Made by a program: the position numbers and the translations under genes. A stretch of 64,000 nt of DNA from Paenibacillus oceani (GTDB taxonomy: Bacteria > Bacillota > Bacilli > Paenibacillales > NBRC-103111), in NCBI RefSeq assembly GCF_014705615.1, contig NZ_JACXJA010000005.1:345370-409369 (forward strand). Reading direction: 5' to 3'. The stretch's first letter is position 1. Every line of letters starts with the position of its first letter. A model generated the notes under the pieces. That model was not told where the DNA came from, made no database searches, and saw nothing but the letters and a program-made list of their open reading frames with translations. Of the stretch, positions 54,377 to 63,005 are shown piece after piece.

Positions 54377-55443
54377 AACCGCCCCCCTCCTTCCACAGCT
54401 TGAACGAGACCGGGCATGATATGAAGCTGATGTTTTTTCGGCATCATCCACCGGTTCGCTCCTTTGGCATCCACGAGTTTATGGCCGATCAGCATCCGGA
54501 CAAGCAGCGTACTGGCCATTCCGCCCCGTCCTTTCTCCATAAAATCCACGGGATGACTGTGGGAACCGACCACGACGATATGATCCGCTCCTTGCTCGTA
54601 GGCGATCCGCATCGCGGCGTCTTCGCTCGTTCCAGGCGCGGCTACCCGTTCCGCGCACAATCCGAGCTGCCCGAGCCGCTCCATACCGGGAGCCCGTCCA
54701 TCCTCATAGGCATGTACCAGCAGCTGTGCTCCGCAGTGCAGCGCCGCATCCGATACGCTGTCCATATCGCCGATGATCAGATCCGGCCGGATTCCTTGGG
54801 CGATCAAAGCGTCCGCCCCGCCGTCCACCCCGATTAGCACCGGCCTGGCTTCTGTGATATATTCCGACAAGGCGACGAGGTCTTCCTTGTACCCTTTCCC
54901 CCGTGCGACAATCAGCGCGTCTCTTCTCCATAACGGGACACGGAGCGGAGGAATCGGAATCGGCTTGGCCAACTGCTGCAGCTCGCAGGCGGCGTAATGA
55001 AGCGTATTAGCGGCAAAGTCGCGCAGGGTGGCTGCATAATTCCGCTCGGCGGCTTCAAGCGAGCTTCGCATGGACTCGTAAGTAAACGCACGGACCGGAA
55101 TCGACAGAAGCCGAGTAGTCAATACTTCCGGGCGAAGCGACACGATTTCACCGTTCGTAATGTCGCCGAACCGCTCCTCATCGATTTCAAACAAAGGTAC
55201 GCCTGCTTGCAGCAAACAGGTTGGACCTTCATGCGGAAACGTACCGCTCATCGTTCGGGATGCGTTAATGACGGCTCTCACCCCCGCTTCGAGCAATCCT
55301 TCGGCCGCCGCCTCATCCAGGTCCGGATGACGAATCAGGGCGATTTCTCCGGGGCGGATCGACCGCAAGAGCCGTTTCGTATTCGGATCAGCCCTTACAG
55401 CCCCTTCGAGATTAGCTTTGAGCTGCACGGATTTCGCGATCAT
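54373..55443 (-). CDS. steA: SteA family protein (putative cytokinetic ring protein)
   Basis: A 356-residue protein with an N-terminal domain (GEIALIRHPDLDEAAAEGLL, AVINASRTMSGTFPHEGP) and a C-terminal thiamine-pyrophosphokinase-like domain (VLIGVDGGADALIAQGIRPD, LIIGDMDSVSD). This layout is that of SteA, found in corynebacteria as a divisome-associated protein and widespread in Firmicutes. Enzyme activity is unproven. GGGGGA is 7 nt before the ATG. It is the first gene of steA-GT2-WecA/MraY-like, suggesting a cell-surface polymer or division role. Confidence 0.82.
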   Translation of the reverse strand: MIAKSVQLKANLEGAVRADPNTKRLLRSIRPGEIALIRHPDLDEAAAEGLLEAGVRAVINASRTMSGTFPHEGPTCLLQAGVPLFEIDEERFGDITNGEIVSLRPEVLTTRLLSIPVRAFTYESMRSSLEAAERNYAATLRDFAANTLHYAACELQQLAKPIPIPPLRVPLWRRDALIVARGKGYKEDLVALSEYITEARPVLIGVDGGADALIAQGIRPDLIIGDMDSVSDAALHCGAQLLVHAYEDGRAPGMERLGQLGLCAERVAAPGTSEDAAMRIAYEQGADHIVVVGSHSHPVDFMEKGRGGMASTLLVRMLIGHKLVDAKGANRWMMPKKHQLHIMPGLVQAVEGGGRL

Positions 55444-55530
55444 AACGTGTTCCCCCGAACTTGTACGACATAGTCTGACTTTATACTAGTTTAGTCATTT
55501 CGTCGGCATCCCATGCGGAAAAACGACAAA

Positions 55531-55552
55531 TACCCTCCGCCGAACGGAGGGT
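55531..55552 (-). terminator. Terminator-like hairpin after the Spo0E-like gene
   Basis: TACCCTCCG pairs with CGGAGGGTA around a 4-nt loop. On the minus strand a short T-rich stretch follows, ending in TTTTT a few bases on. It lies between the Spo0E-like stop and steA. Confidence 0.65.
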
Positions 55553-55573
55553 ATTGCGGAGAGCTCCTGTTTA

Positions 55574-55768
55574 TCACCTGTATGTAAGTAGCTGCTGCTT
55601 CTGGGTACTTAGATGCATTTTCGTAAACTGAACCAGAAACTCGTCCAGCTGCTGGCTCATCTCCAGCACTGTGTCGTCGGCGAACGTTCCTTTCTCCATC
55701 GCCAGAGCTACCAAATCGCCTCGAAGCTGCTCAATCGTTTCCGCTTCATCCAATAGAACCGCATTCAT
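55574..55768 (-). CDS. Spo0E-like aspartyl-phosphate phosphatase
   Basis: A 64-residue protein with the Spo0E-family signature: an N-terminal helix IEQLRGDLVALAMEKG, then VLEMSQQLDEFLVQF (the S-Q-x-L-D active motif). These proteins dephosphorylate Spo0A-P and so hold back sporulation. AGAGGA lies 10 nt before the ATG. Spo0A itself is 2 kb away. Small size and lack of other motifs fit the family. Confidence 0.8.
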   Translation of the reverse strand: MNAVLLDEAETIEQLRGDLVALAMEKGTFADDTVLEMSQQLDEFLVQFTKMHLSTQKQQLLTYR

Positions 55769-55988
55769 TTTGCTTCATTCCTCTTTCTTTCTGAGCTTTT
55801 CAGTTGTTTTTCATTTGCTTTTCATAATTGCTATTATAATACGACCCAGGGGTCATTGTTTGTCACTTCTTGTCACGGTCAAACTATTTTTTGTGAACTT
55901 CGGACACAATTGTTCAACATTCCGCTTCTATCGACCGAATTCATTTTAATCTGAAATTAAGGTATTATGGATCGCATTCTGGTATAGT

Positions 55989-56017
55989 TTGAAAAGTCAG
56001 CTACAGCACGATAAATA
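55989..56017 (+). promoter_or_regulatory. Sigma-A promoter of the foldase gene
   Basis: TTGAAA (55989-55994), 17 bp, TAAATA (56012-56017), about 28 bp before the start. Confidence 0.55.
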
Positions 56018-56044
56018 TACAAATCGAAAGGGGCATATTTGCCG

Positions 56045-56950
56045 ATGAGGCAGCAGAAACAGAACAAGACGTGGATGATTACTTCACTCGTACTGCTCGT
56101 TTTGCTTGCGGGCGTATCGATTTATGCGTTTACGAAAAACGGAGGCGGCGGCGATGAGGCGGTTGCATCCGTCAACGGCGTCAAAATTGGAAAAAGCGAG
56201 CTTTTTGACCAATTGATCCTGAACGGGGGGTCGCAAATCCTCGATTCGATGATCACCGAGGAACTCATCAAGCAAGAAGCGGAAAAAGCCGGTTTTAAAG
56301 TAACCGACGCCGACCTGGAACAGGAACTCGCTTCCTTCAAAAAAGGATTCAGTTCCGATGAAGAATTCAATATGCTGCTTATGCAAAGCGGTATGACGCT
56401 TGATGAAGTCAAAAACAAATTTATGCCGATGCAAGTGAGACTCAGAAAGATTCTGGGACCTCAAATTACAATTACCGATGACGACATGAAGAAATATTAC
56501 GAAGAAAACAAAGAGATGATGGCGACGCCGGAGCAAGTCAAAGCTTCCCACATCCTGGTCGCTACCAAGGAAGAGTCGGAGGCGATCCTCGCTCAGTTGA
56601 AAGGCGGAGCGGACTTCGCCACGCTGGCCAAAGAAAAGTCCACCGATCCGGGCTCGAAAGAGCAAGGCGGCGATCTCGACTATTTCGGCAAAGGCATGAT
56701 GGTGAAAGAATTTGAGGATGCCGCGTTTTCGCTTCCTGTAGGCGAGCTCAGCAATGTGGTTCAGACGTCCCACGGCTTCCACATCATCAAAGTAACAGAC
56801 AAAAAGGCGGCAACGACTCCGACTTACGATCAGAAAAAAGACGATATTAAGGAAGAGCTGACCAGCCAAAAAATCCAGGAGCTGTCCGGCCCTTGGATGG
56901 AAGAGATCAAAGGCAAAGCCAAAATCGAGAATAAACTTCAAGCTAGCTGA
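56045..56950 (+). CDS. prsA: PrsA-like foldase, parvulin-type, membrane-anchored
   Basis: A 301-residue peptidyl-prolyl isomerase/chaperone. An N-terminal membrane helix (MITSLVLLVLLAGVSIYAFT) lacks a lipobox, unlike classical PrsA; a SurA_N-like segment (EAVASVNGVKIGKSELFDQL) follows, then a parvulin domain at about 165-255 (VKASHILVATKEESEAILAQ, GGDLDYFGKGMMVKEFEDAA, VVQTSHGFHIIKVTD). It is expected to help fold secreted proteins at the outer membrane face. The ATG is 11 nt after GGGG; a TTG two codons up (56039) is closer. Confidence 0.85.
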   Translation: MRQQKQNKTWMITSLVLLVLLAGVSIYAFTKNGGGGDEAVASVNGVKIGKSELFDQLILNGGSQILDSMITEELIKQEAEKAGFKVTDADLEQELASFKKGFSSDEEFNMLLMQSGMTLDEVKNKFMPMQVRLRKILGPQITITDDDMKKYYEENKEMMATPEQVKASHILVATKEESEAILAQLKGGADFATLAKEKSTDPGSKEQGGDLDYFGKGMMVKEFEDAAFSLPVGELSNVVQTSHGFHIIKVTDKKAATTPTYDQKKDDIKEELTSQKIQELSGPWMEEIKGKAKIENKLQAS

Positions 56951-56980
56951 TCGCAGCAGCATGAAGGGATATATTAAGAA

Positions 56981-57013
56981 AAAGAAACCGGCCTCTCGCA
57001 GCCGGTTTTCTTT
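56981..57013 (+). terminator. Terminator of the foldase gene
   Basis: AAAGAAACCGGC pairs with GCCGGTTTTCTTT around an 8-nt loop, with further T-runs downstream, 30 bp past the stop. Confidence 0.9.
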
Positions 57014-57424
57014 GTTTTTCTATTACCAATTCGATTAAATTACCAATTCGAGTCAGCTTGACTTATAACGTGTGGCGTGCGTTGCGGGCCGAGATAATAC
57101 AGAATACACAAAATATAAGAGTCTCTTGCACCCTCTATTTTCGGAATCTGGCGACGTTAGGGAGAAATAGAGGCGGTTTGCACCCCTTATTTCAGCCAAC
57201 TAAGTGGGTTCGCAGCCTCTTGGCAGATAATAGCAGCTTCTAACCGCTCTTAATTTTCCATTCAAGCGGGTTTTGGACAAAATAGAAGGTACAAACCGCT
57301 CTTATTCCATTTTTCCCCTGTCTACTAGGTTGGGGGTTTCGCTTTTGGCCTTTCGCTTTTGGGCTTTTGACTTCTCGCTATCCAGGCTCTAGCCTTTAGC
57401 AACGTCAAACCTCCGTTGAAGTTA

Positions 57425-57469
57425 AAATAAAAAAATAAAACGCCCTTTCCCATAGGACAAAGAGCGTTT
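57425..57469 (-). terminator. Terminator-like hairpin downstream of spo0A
   Basis: On the minus strand AAACGC...GCGTTT with an inner CTTT/AAAG stem is followed by a long T-rich run. It is nearly 290 bp past spo0A. Confidence 0.65.
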
Positions 57470-57501
57470 AATCCAAAAATGAATGTTTATTGTTTTGTAT
57501 G

Positions 57502-57515
57502 CGAACAAACGTTTG
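57502..57515. promoter_or_regulatory. LexA (SOS) box
   Basis: CGAACAAACGTTTG matches the Bacillus SOS consensus CGAACRNRYGTTYC at 13 of 14 positions. A possible promoter on the plus strand (TTGTAA 57514, TATACA 57535) overlaps it, but no gene of normal size follows before spo0A. Confidence 0.6.
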
Positions 57516-57756
57516 TAATTTTCCCCCATTTCGTATACACTTAAAGTATGCACCAGCTGCCAATTCTATCGAAGAGAACCGGGGGTGAATTCGCGTATTG
57601 AGTTGATTTCGTGGAGAGCCGCGCTGAAACTTATCGGAACGATGGCCGTCGGAAGCCGATAATTTCGCGCTGGTTCACAGGTAAAACCCTGACTTATTTT
57701 TACTGGCATGCTGGCTTAATTTCCCGGCAGCGCATGAAGTACAGCAGCAGAACTAT

Positions 57757-58551
57757 TTAAGAAACTTTATGCTCGATCCGCAGCTTGTCCGCCACCATCG
57801 CGATAAACTCGGAATTCGTCGGCTTCGACTTGCTGATGTTGATGGTGTAACCGAACAAGTGGCTGATGCTGTCGATGTTGCCGCGCGTCCAAGCGACTTC
57901 GATCGCATGGCGGATCGCCCGTTCAACACGGCTCGGGGTCGTTTTGTATTTTTCGGCAATGGCCGGATAGAGCGTTTTTGTAATGGCGCCGAGAATTTCG
58001 ATGTTGTTATACACCATCGTGATCGCTTCGCGCAAGTATTGGTACCCTTTGATGTGAGCCGGCACGCCGATTTCGTGGATGATGCTCGTAATATTGGCGT
58101 CCAGGTTTTTGCCTTTTGTAATCGGCACGACATTCGGCTTGGATGCGACGGAAGACGTCATCGGGCTCGAATTGGACACGAGCTGACGAATCCGGTTCGT
58201 CAAAATTTCCATATCGAAAGGCTTCAATATATAATAGGAAGCTCCCAATTGAACCGCTTTTTGAGTAATATTCTCTTGCCCGAACGCAGTAAGCATTATA
58301 ATTTTCGGCTGCGGGTTGAGGTTCATCTCGCGAAGCTTCTCCAACACGCCGAGACCGTCCAGATGCGGCATAATAATATCCAGAATGAGGACGTCGGGCA
58401 CTTTCTTGTTTTGTTCGATGTAAGACAGCACCTCGTTGCCGTTATAAGCGACGCCCGCCACCACCATATCGTCTTGCTCGGAAATGAATTCCGATAATAA
58501 ATTTGTGAATTCTCGGTTGTCGTCGGCCAATAGCAATTCGATCTTTTGCAA
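57757..58551 (-). CDS. spo0A: Sporulation master regulator Spo0A
   Basis: Spo0A (264 aa). The receiver domain begins [20 protein letters not shown] with acidic pocket D10/D11, phospho-acceptor D58 in [12 protein letters not shown] and Lys in ILKPFD. The C-terminal DNA-binding domain contains [17 protein letters not shown] and [17 protein letters not shown]. The start is TTG at 58549-58551, 8 nt after GGAGG; ATG 58557 is only 2 nt from it, and starting at TTG aligns exactly with Bacillus Spo0A. Upstream are 0A boxes and a sigma-H promoter. Confidence 0.96.
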   Translation of the reverse strand: MQKIELLLADDNREFTNLLSEFISEQDDMVVAGVAYNGNEVLSYIEQNKKVPDVLILDIIMPHLDGLGVLEKLREMNLNPQPKIIMLTAFGQENITQKAVQLGASYYILKPFDMEILTNRIRQLVSNSSPMTSSVASKPNVVPITKGKNLDANITSIIHEIGVPAHIKGYQYLREAITMVYNNIEILGAITKTLYPAIAEKYKTTPSRVERAIRHAIEVAWTRGNIDSISHLFGYTINISKSKPTNSEFIAMVADKLRIEHKVS

Positions 58552-58611
58552 CTTCATATCCTCCTTCGATTGTAACGCAGAAAGTGTTGGTAGATTGCTC
58601 CACTACTAAAG

Positions 58612-58647
58612 ATTTTCGACACGGCGATCGTTTTTCCTTCTGTCGAA
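58612..58647 (-). promoter_or_regulatory. Sigma-H type promoter of spo0A with two 0A boxes
   Basis: On the minus strand GAAGGAAAA (58632-58640) matches RNAGGAWWW; 11 bp on, GTCGAAAAT (58612-58620) approximates the -10. Perfect 0A boxes (TGTCGAA) lie at 58641-58647 and, inverted on the plus strand, at 58615-58621, overlapping the -10. The arrangement predicts Spo0A autoregulation. Confidence 0.72.
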
Positions 58648-58714
58648 AAATTTTTTTCTTTCTTTTTTTCAACAAATCATCTATAATAATATTTTTCTTC
58701 CCGATACGCGATCG

Positions 58715-58721
58715 TTCGACA
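58715..58721 (-). promoter_or_regulatory. Third 0A box upstream of spo0A
   Basis: TTCGACA on the plus strand (TGTCGAA on the minus), a perfect 7-bp 0A box about 75 bp upstream of the sigma-H promoter. Confidence 0.6.
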
Positions 58722-58728
58722 AAAAGCG

Positions 58729-58770
58729 AAAAATCTTAAGGCGGATTTTACCCGGCCTTAAGATTTTTTT
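58729..58770 (-). terminator. Terminator of spoIVB (bidirectional)
   Basis: AAATCTTAAGGC and GCCTTAAGATTT (with G/C-rich loop) are flanked by A and T runs on both sides. The spoIVB stop lies in the loop. Confidence 0.85.
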
Positions 58771-60073
58771 GTTCGTTCGAACCGATCACAACCCCTGCAT
58801 CCTGCAGCATCCACTCGATAAAGCAGCCGTATCCCGACGTCGGGTCGTTCACGAATACGTGTGTGACGGCTCCGATCATTTTTCCGTTCTGAATAATCGG
58901 ACTTCCGCTCATGCCCTGGACAATCCCGCCGGTTTTCTCCAGCAGACGCGGGTCGGTTATTTTAATAACCATGCCTTTCGTCGCCGGGAACTCCTGCTTG
59001 GACACATGAACGATCTCGATATCGAACTTCTCCACTTTCTGACCGGAGATGACGGTGTAGATATGAGCCGGCCCTTCCTTGACTTCCTCCGCGAAGGCGA
59101 CTGGAATCGCTTCTTTCGCTAAAGCATGATCCGGAGCGTTGTACATTTTACCGAAAATGCCGAATGCCGTATTTTTTTCAATATTGCCCAGCTCTTTGCT
59201 TTCGTTGAAGAAATTGGCCCGTTTCTCGCCGGGTTCGCCGTTATGGCTTTTGGAGATGGACGTTACGTTGGAATGGACGATATGACCGTCCCCGACGGGA
59301 ATCGGAGTTTGCGTGTCCATATCGGTAATGACGTGGCCCAGCGCGCCATACACGCCTTGATCCGGTGCGTAAAAGGTCAATGTGCCGACGCCGGCCGCCG
59401 AATCCCGGATATACAACCCGAGGCGGTACGTTTTATCAAACATATCATAAGCCGGTGTAATGCTCGTGGTAATTTCTTGATTGTTGCGGCGGATTTTCAG
59501 CGCGAGCGGCTTTTTTTGCTCACCCGCCTTTTTGACGATATCGGCCACTTTGGAGACATCGTTGATGTACGTCCCGTCGATTTCCCGAATCAGATCGCCC
59601 ACCATAATTTTCGCTTCCTCGCCAGGGGACACTTTTTTATTCTCCGCCACCTGGATGAGGTGATGACCGACGACCATGATGCCGTCCGACTTCATCTTCA
59701 CACCGATCGTTTGACCGCCGGGAATGACTTTCAGATCCGGCATCACATTCACTTTCACGGTTTTTAGCGGAATTTTCCCGAATAAGCGAAGCTGCAGATC
59801 GGTTTGCCCGCTGCCCGCCGATTCAAGCGAGATTGGGCGGTTTAAATCCACTTGAAACGAATGCTCGGCCACTCCGTTAACTTTCACAATTTCCGGATTA
59901 ACCGTAACCTGCGCGTGGACCGGCATCGACAGGTGTAGCTGTCTGTCCTGACCGGTAAACATCCTTAATTCGTCGGGGAACGAAGCGAAGCTTTGAAAAG
60001 GAGTGGAAATGCAACCCAAACAAACGAAGAAGACGAGAATAAGTCCCATCAGTCTTTTTCTGCCGGTACCCAA
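58748..60073 (-). CDS. spoIVB: SpoIVB serine peptidase
   Basis: SpoIVB (441 aa), the forespore-secreted peptidase that triggers sigma-K processing by cleaving SpoIVFA. A membrane/signal segment (LMGLILVFFVCLGC) is followed by a PDZ domain (about 130-210; VGDLIREIDGTYINDVSK) and an S55 peptidase domain with His in YGALGHVITD and Ser near residue 391 in GMSGSPIIQNG. The start is TTG 60071-60073 with GGGAG 9 nt upstream; the ATG at 60178 lacks a site. It lies directly upstream of spo0A and downstream of recN, as in Bacillus. Confidence 0.95.
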   Translation of the reverse strand: MGTGRKRLMGLILVFFVCLGCISTPFQSFASFPDELRMFTGQDRQLHLSMPVHAQVTVNPEIVKVNGVAEHSFQVDLNRPISLESAGSGQTDLQLRLFGKIPLKTVKVNVMPDLKVIPGGQTIGVKMKSDGIMVVGHHLIQVAENKKVSPGEEAKIMVGDLIREIDGTYINDVSKVADIVKKAGEQKKPLALKIRRNNQEITTSITPAYDMFDKTYRLGLYIRDSAAGVGTLTFYAPDQGVYGALGHVITDMDTQTPIPVGDGHIVHSNVTSISKSHNGEPGEKRANFFNESKELGNIEKNTAFGIFGKMYNAPDHALAKEAIPVAFAEEVKEGPAHIYTVISGQKVEKFDIEIVHVSKQEFPATKGMVIKITDPRLLEKTGGIVQGMSGSPIIQNGKMIGAVTHVFVNDPTSGYGCFIEWMLQDAGVVIGSNEQKNLKAG

Positions 60074-60193
60074 ATCGATCACGCTCCCTTTTCCATGCTG
60101 CCTGACTAGGCGATTCGCCGATTGCGTACCTATAAGGTAACCGTGCCCCGATCGTTTTATAACTGCAAATGATGCCACGTTTTGTGGCTATTT

Positions 60194-61906
60194 TCACGGA
60201 ATGGCGTTCATTTTCTTTTCATTCGCCAGGGAAATCATTTCACGGGCGTGATCAAGCGTTTTTTCCGTTACCTCCACACCGCCGAGCATACGGGCCAGCT
60301 CCCTCACCCGTTCCGAATCGCGCACATCGTCCACTGAGGTGAAGGTCCGGTCCGCCTGAATTGTCTTAAGTATTAAATAGTGCGAATCCGCCATGCAGGC
60401 CACTTGCGGCAAATGTGTAATCGAGAACACCTGGCAATATTGCGACAGCTCGGACATTTTCTCGGCGATCGCCTGAGCGGCCCGTCCGCTGACTCCGGTA
60501 TCGACCTCATCGAAAACAAGCACAGGAATACGGTCTACCCGCGCAAAAATCGATTTCATCGCCAGCATAATCCGCGACATCTCCCCACCGGATGCGATCT
60601 TCGCGAGAGGGCGCAGCGGTTCTCCGGGATTGGCCGAAATTAGAAATTCGACCTGATCCAGGCCGTTTCGCGTGAAGCTCGGCGATTCCAGATCCTGTCC
60701 GCTCCGCAGAAACTGTACTTCGAACCGGGTCCGTTCCATATGAAGCGCCTTCAACTCGGCTTCGATGCTGTGGCTTAACCGTTTGGCCGCATGCTGCCGA
60801 AGCTTGGACAATTTGTCGCCTGCCGTGAGCAGCTGATCTTGGACTTGCTCGGTTTGTCTCGTTATCCGTTTCACCGCTTCGTCCTTGTTTTCGATTAGCT
60901 CCAACTGCTGCGAGATCCGTTTGCCGTGCTCGATAATCTCGGCTACATTGTCCCCGTACTTGCGGCGGAGCATTCCGATCATATCGAGCCGCTGCTCGAC
61001 ATGCTCCAGCCGGGCCGGGTTGAATTCAATCCCGTCACGGTAATCCCTTAACTGAAAGGCCGCATCTTCGAGTTGATAAAAAGCCGACTGCATCTGCTCC
61101 AGCAGCGGATTCAGCTTGGCCGTGTCCACCGCCGACACATCGGATATGCGTTGAATCGCTTTCGAAATCGCCGATAACCCTTTGGAGCCGTATAAAGCGT
61201 CGTATGAGTCCGCCACGTTCTGAAACAGCTTCTCCGCATTCGCTAGTTTGCGCTTTTCTTCCGATAACGATGCATCCTCGCCGATTTTTAACGATGCCGC
61301 CGAGATTTCCTCGATTTGGAACCGGTACAGATCTGCCATCTGCAGCGCCTGTTTCGTCGATTCCTCCAGCTGCCGCAGCTCTTTGCGGAGTTCCGTATAC
61401 CGGTCATACACTTCCTCATAATGGGTGCGAGCCGGTACGATCGTTTCGGCATCGAACATATCGAGCCAGTGAATATGCGCCTCCGCCTTCATCAGCGACT
61501 GATGCTCGTGCTGGCCGTGAATATTGACGAGACATTCGCCCGCTTCGCGCAGCATCGTTAAATTGACGAGCTGGCCGTTGATCCGGCTCGAACTTTTCCC
61601 TTGCGCCGATATTTCCCTGCGGATAATCAGCGGTTCGTCCCTGTTGGCGTCGATGCCGATCCGCGCCAGCACGTCCCAGACCGGGTGTCCGTGCGCCAAC
61701 TCGAACCCCGCTTCAATTTCCGCCTTCTCGCATCCGTAACGGACGAGTTCCGCGGAGCCGCGCCCTCCCGCAATAAGTCCGAGCGCATCGATGATGATCG
61801 ATTTCCCCGCGCCCGTCTCTCCGGTCAACACCGAAAAACCGTTCCGGAACGAAACGGTGACTTGTTCGATAACAGCCAAGTTGCGAATGGTCAATACTGT
61901 AAGCAT
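60194..61906 (-). CDS. recN: DNA repair protein RecN
   Basis: An SMC-like ATPase (570 aa) acting early in double-strand break repair. Walker A GETGAGKS (29-36), a long coiled coil (about 150-370) interrupted by the hinge-less turn, signature LAKIASGGEMSRIMLAMKSI and Walker B VLVFDEVDTGVSG. GGGAGG is 7 nt before the ATG. The recN-spoIVB-spo0A order is conserved. Confidence 0.97.
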   Translation of the reverse strand: MLTVLTIRNLAVIEQVTVSFRNGFSVLTGETGAGKSIIIDALGLIAGGRGSAELVRYGCEKAEIEAGFELAHGHPVWDVLARIGIDANRDEPLIIRREISAQGKSSSRINGQLVNLTMLREAGECLVNIHGQHEHQSLMKAEAHIHWLDMFDAETIVPARTHYEEVYDRYTELRKELRQLEESTKQALQMADLYRFQIEEISAASLKIGEDASLSEEKRKLANAEKLFQNVADSYDALYGSKGLSAISKAIQRISDVSAVDTAKLNPLLEQMQSAFYQLEDAAFQLRDYRDGIEFNPARLEHVEQRLDMIGMLRRKYGDNVAEIIEHGKRISQQLELIENKDEAVKRITRQTEQVQDQLLTAGDKLSKLRQHAAKRLSHSIEAELKALHMERTRFEVQFLRSGQDLESPSFTRNGLDQVEFLISANPGEPLRPLAKIASGGEMSRIMLAMKSIFARVDRIPVLVFDEVDTGVSGRAAQAIAEKMSELSQYCQVFSITHLPQVACMADSHYLILKTIQADRTFTSVDDVRDSERVRELARMLGGVEVTEKTLDHAREMISLANEKKMNAIP

Positions 61907-61934
61907 ACGCTTTCCTCCCGCCGGAAAAAATCGG

Positions 61935-62384
61935 TTATCCGAGCATTCCTTTAAACTGGTTTACCACTTTCCCGCTCTGACTTTTGGTGCGGCATATGAT
62001 CAATATCGTATCGTCACCGCATATCGTCCCCATGATTTCACTCCATTCCAAACTGTCAATTAACGCCCCGAGCGTATTCGCCGTACCCGGCATACATTTC
62101 ATAACGACCAAATTTTCCGCGTAGTCGATATGTACGAAATGATCGTGCAAGGCGCGCTTCAGCCTGGGCAGCGGATTGATTTTTTGCTCAGCAGGCATTG
62201 AATATTTGTAGCGGCCGTCCTCCAGCGGTACTTTGATCAGCTGCATTTCTTTAATATCCCGGGAAACTGTGGCTTGCGTCACTTGGTAGCCGGCGAGTCC
62301 CATTTCCTTCACCAGGTCGTCCTGGGTTTCAATTTCTTTGCCGGTAATAATTTCCCTAATTTTGAAATGCCGTTGGGCTTTCAT
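61935..62384 (-). CDS. argR: Arginine repressor
   Basis: ArgR/AhrC (149 aa): an N-terminal winged helix ([36 protein letters not shown]) and a C-terminal arginine-binding oligomerisation domain ([15 protein letters not shown], the GDDT motif). As a hexamer it represses arginine synthesis and activates catabolism. GGAGG lies 11 nt before the ATG; recN follows after 28 bp. Confidence 0.96.
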   Translation of the reverse strand: MKAQRHFKIREIITGKEIETQDDLVKEMGLAGYQVTQATVSRDIKEMQLIKVPLEDGRYKYSMPAEQKINPLPRLKRALHDHFVHIDYAENLVVMKCMPGTANTLGALIDSLEWSEIMGTICGDDTILIICRTKSQSGKVVNQFKGMLG

Positions 62385-62399
62385 GCAAATGTAATCCTC

Positions 62400-62861
62400 C
62401 TATTTAGTCCGTTCGACTTCGAACGTAATTTTCCGGATCGAGCCGATCGCCGGATCGACATAAAGCACCCCGGCCGCTTCCGGGTACAGCAAACTATACA
62501 CCAGCAGCCTCTCCCGGATCGCGCTGCCCGTCATCTCCAGAGGCATCCGCTCCCGGGCCAGCTTCACGACATAAAACCGGTCTTCGTCGTCCATTACGTA
62601 CGCATCGACAAATATACGGCTCTCCAGCAGCTGATCGTCCATCGTCATCGTAACGGGAAGTTTATGCTTGCCCGCCACTATCTCATATCCCCTTGCATTC
62701 AGCAGCATCACTGCTTCTTCGGAAGGCAAATACAGCTCGTCCTGCCGGGGAATCGCAAGCGCCGCTCTCGGCTTATCGTACCATTTGCGTCCCCGCGCGT
62801 AAAACCAGATGACAAGAACGGCGATGAGTAACAGAATTACAAAAGAGTCACCGGTACGCAT
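62400..62861 (-). CDS. Conserved membrane-anchored protein of unknown function
   Basis: A 153-residue protein with one N-terminal membrane helix (FVILLLIAVLVIWFY) and a basic stretch after it, then a soluble part containing EAVMLLNARGYEIVAGKHKL and DDEDRFYVVKLARERMPLEM. I do not recognise the family. A position between tlyA and argR suggests a Paenibacillaceae gene with its own start signal (GGAGGGG 7 nt before the ATG). Confidence 0.75.
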   Translation of the reverse strand: MRTGDSFVILLLIAVLVIWFYARGRKWYDKPRAALAIPRQDELYLPSEEAVMLLNARGYEIVAGKHKLPVTMTMDDQLLESRIFVDAYVMDDEDRFYVVKLARERMPLEMTGSAIRERLLVYSLLYPEAAGVLYVDPAIGSIRKITFEVERTK

Positions 62862-62968
62862 CTAGCGTCCCCTCCATCCTGGAGCAGCTTCAGCTTCCGC
62901 ATTCGTCCGGATTTCCGGCCATGGAGAACACATTCTAGCACGTACCGGGAAAATCCTCTCTCATATAC

Positions 62969-62996
62969 AAAAAACTCATCTCGCGGATGAGTTTTT
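62969..62996 (-). terminator. Terminator of tlyA (bidirectional)
   Basis: AAAAACTCATC pairs with GATGAGTTTTT around a 5-nt loop, 10 bp past the tlyA stop. T-runs lie on both strands. Confidence 0.9.
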
Positions 62997-63005
62997 CGCA
63001 TGTGC

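Larger units (their letters stand above)
57021..57756. other. Gene-free stretch with repeats and a LexA-type box
   Basis: No frame here is convincing. TACCAATTCGA is repeated near 57026 and 57042. A motif of the form AAATAGAGGCGGTTTGCACCC-CTTATTT occurs at 57164-57192, partly at 57125-57143, and inverted at 57279-57307. A terminator-like hairpin (57425-57469) and a LexA-type site (57502-57515) follow. Two tiny frames after that site (ATG 57548; GTG near 57590) are under 27 codons and lack spaced ribosome sites. Confidence 0.5.
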
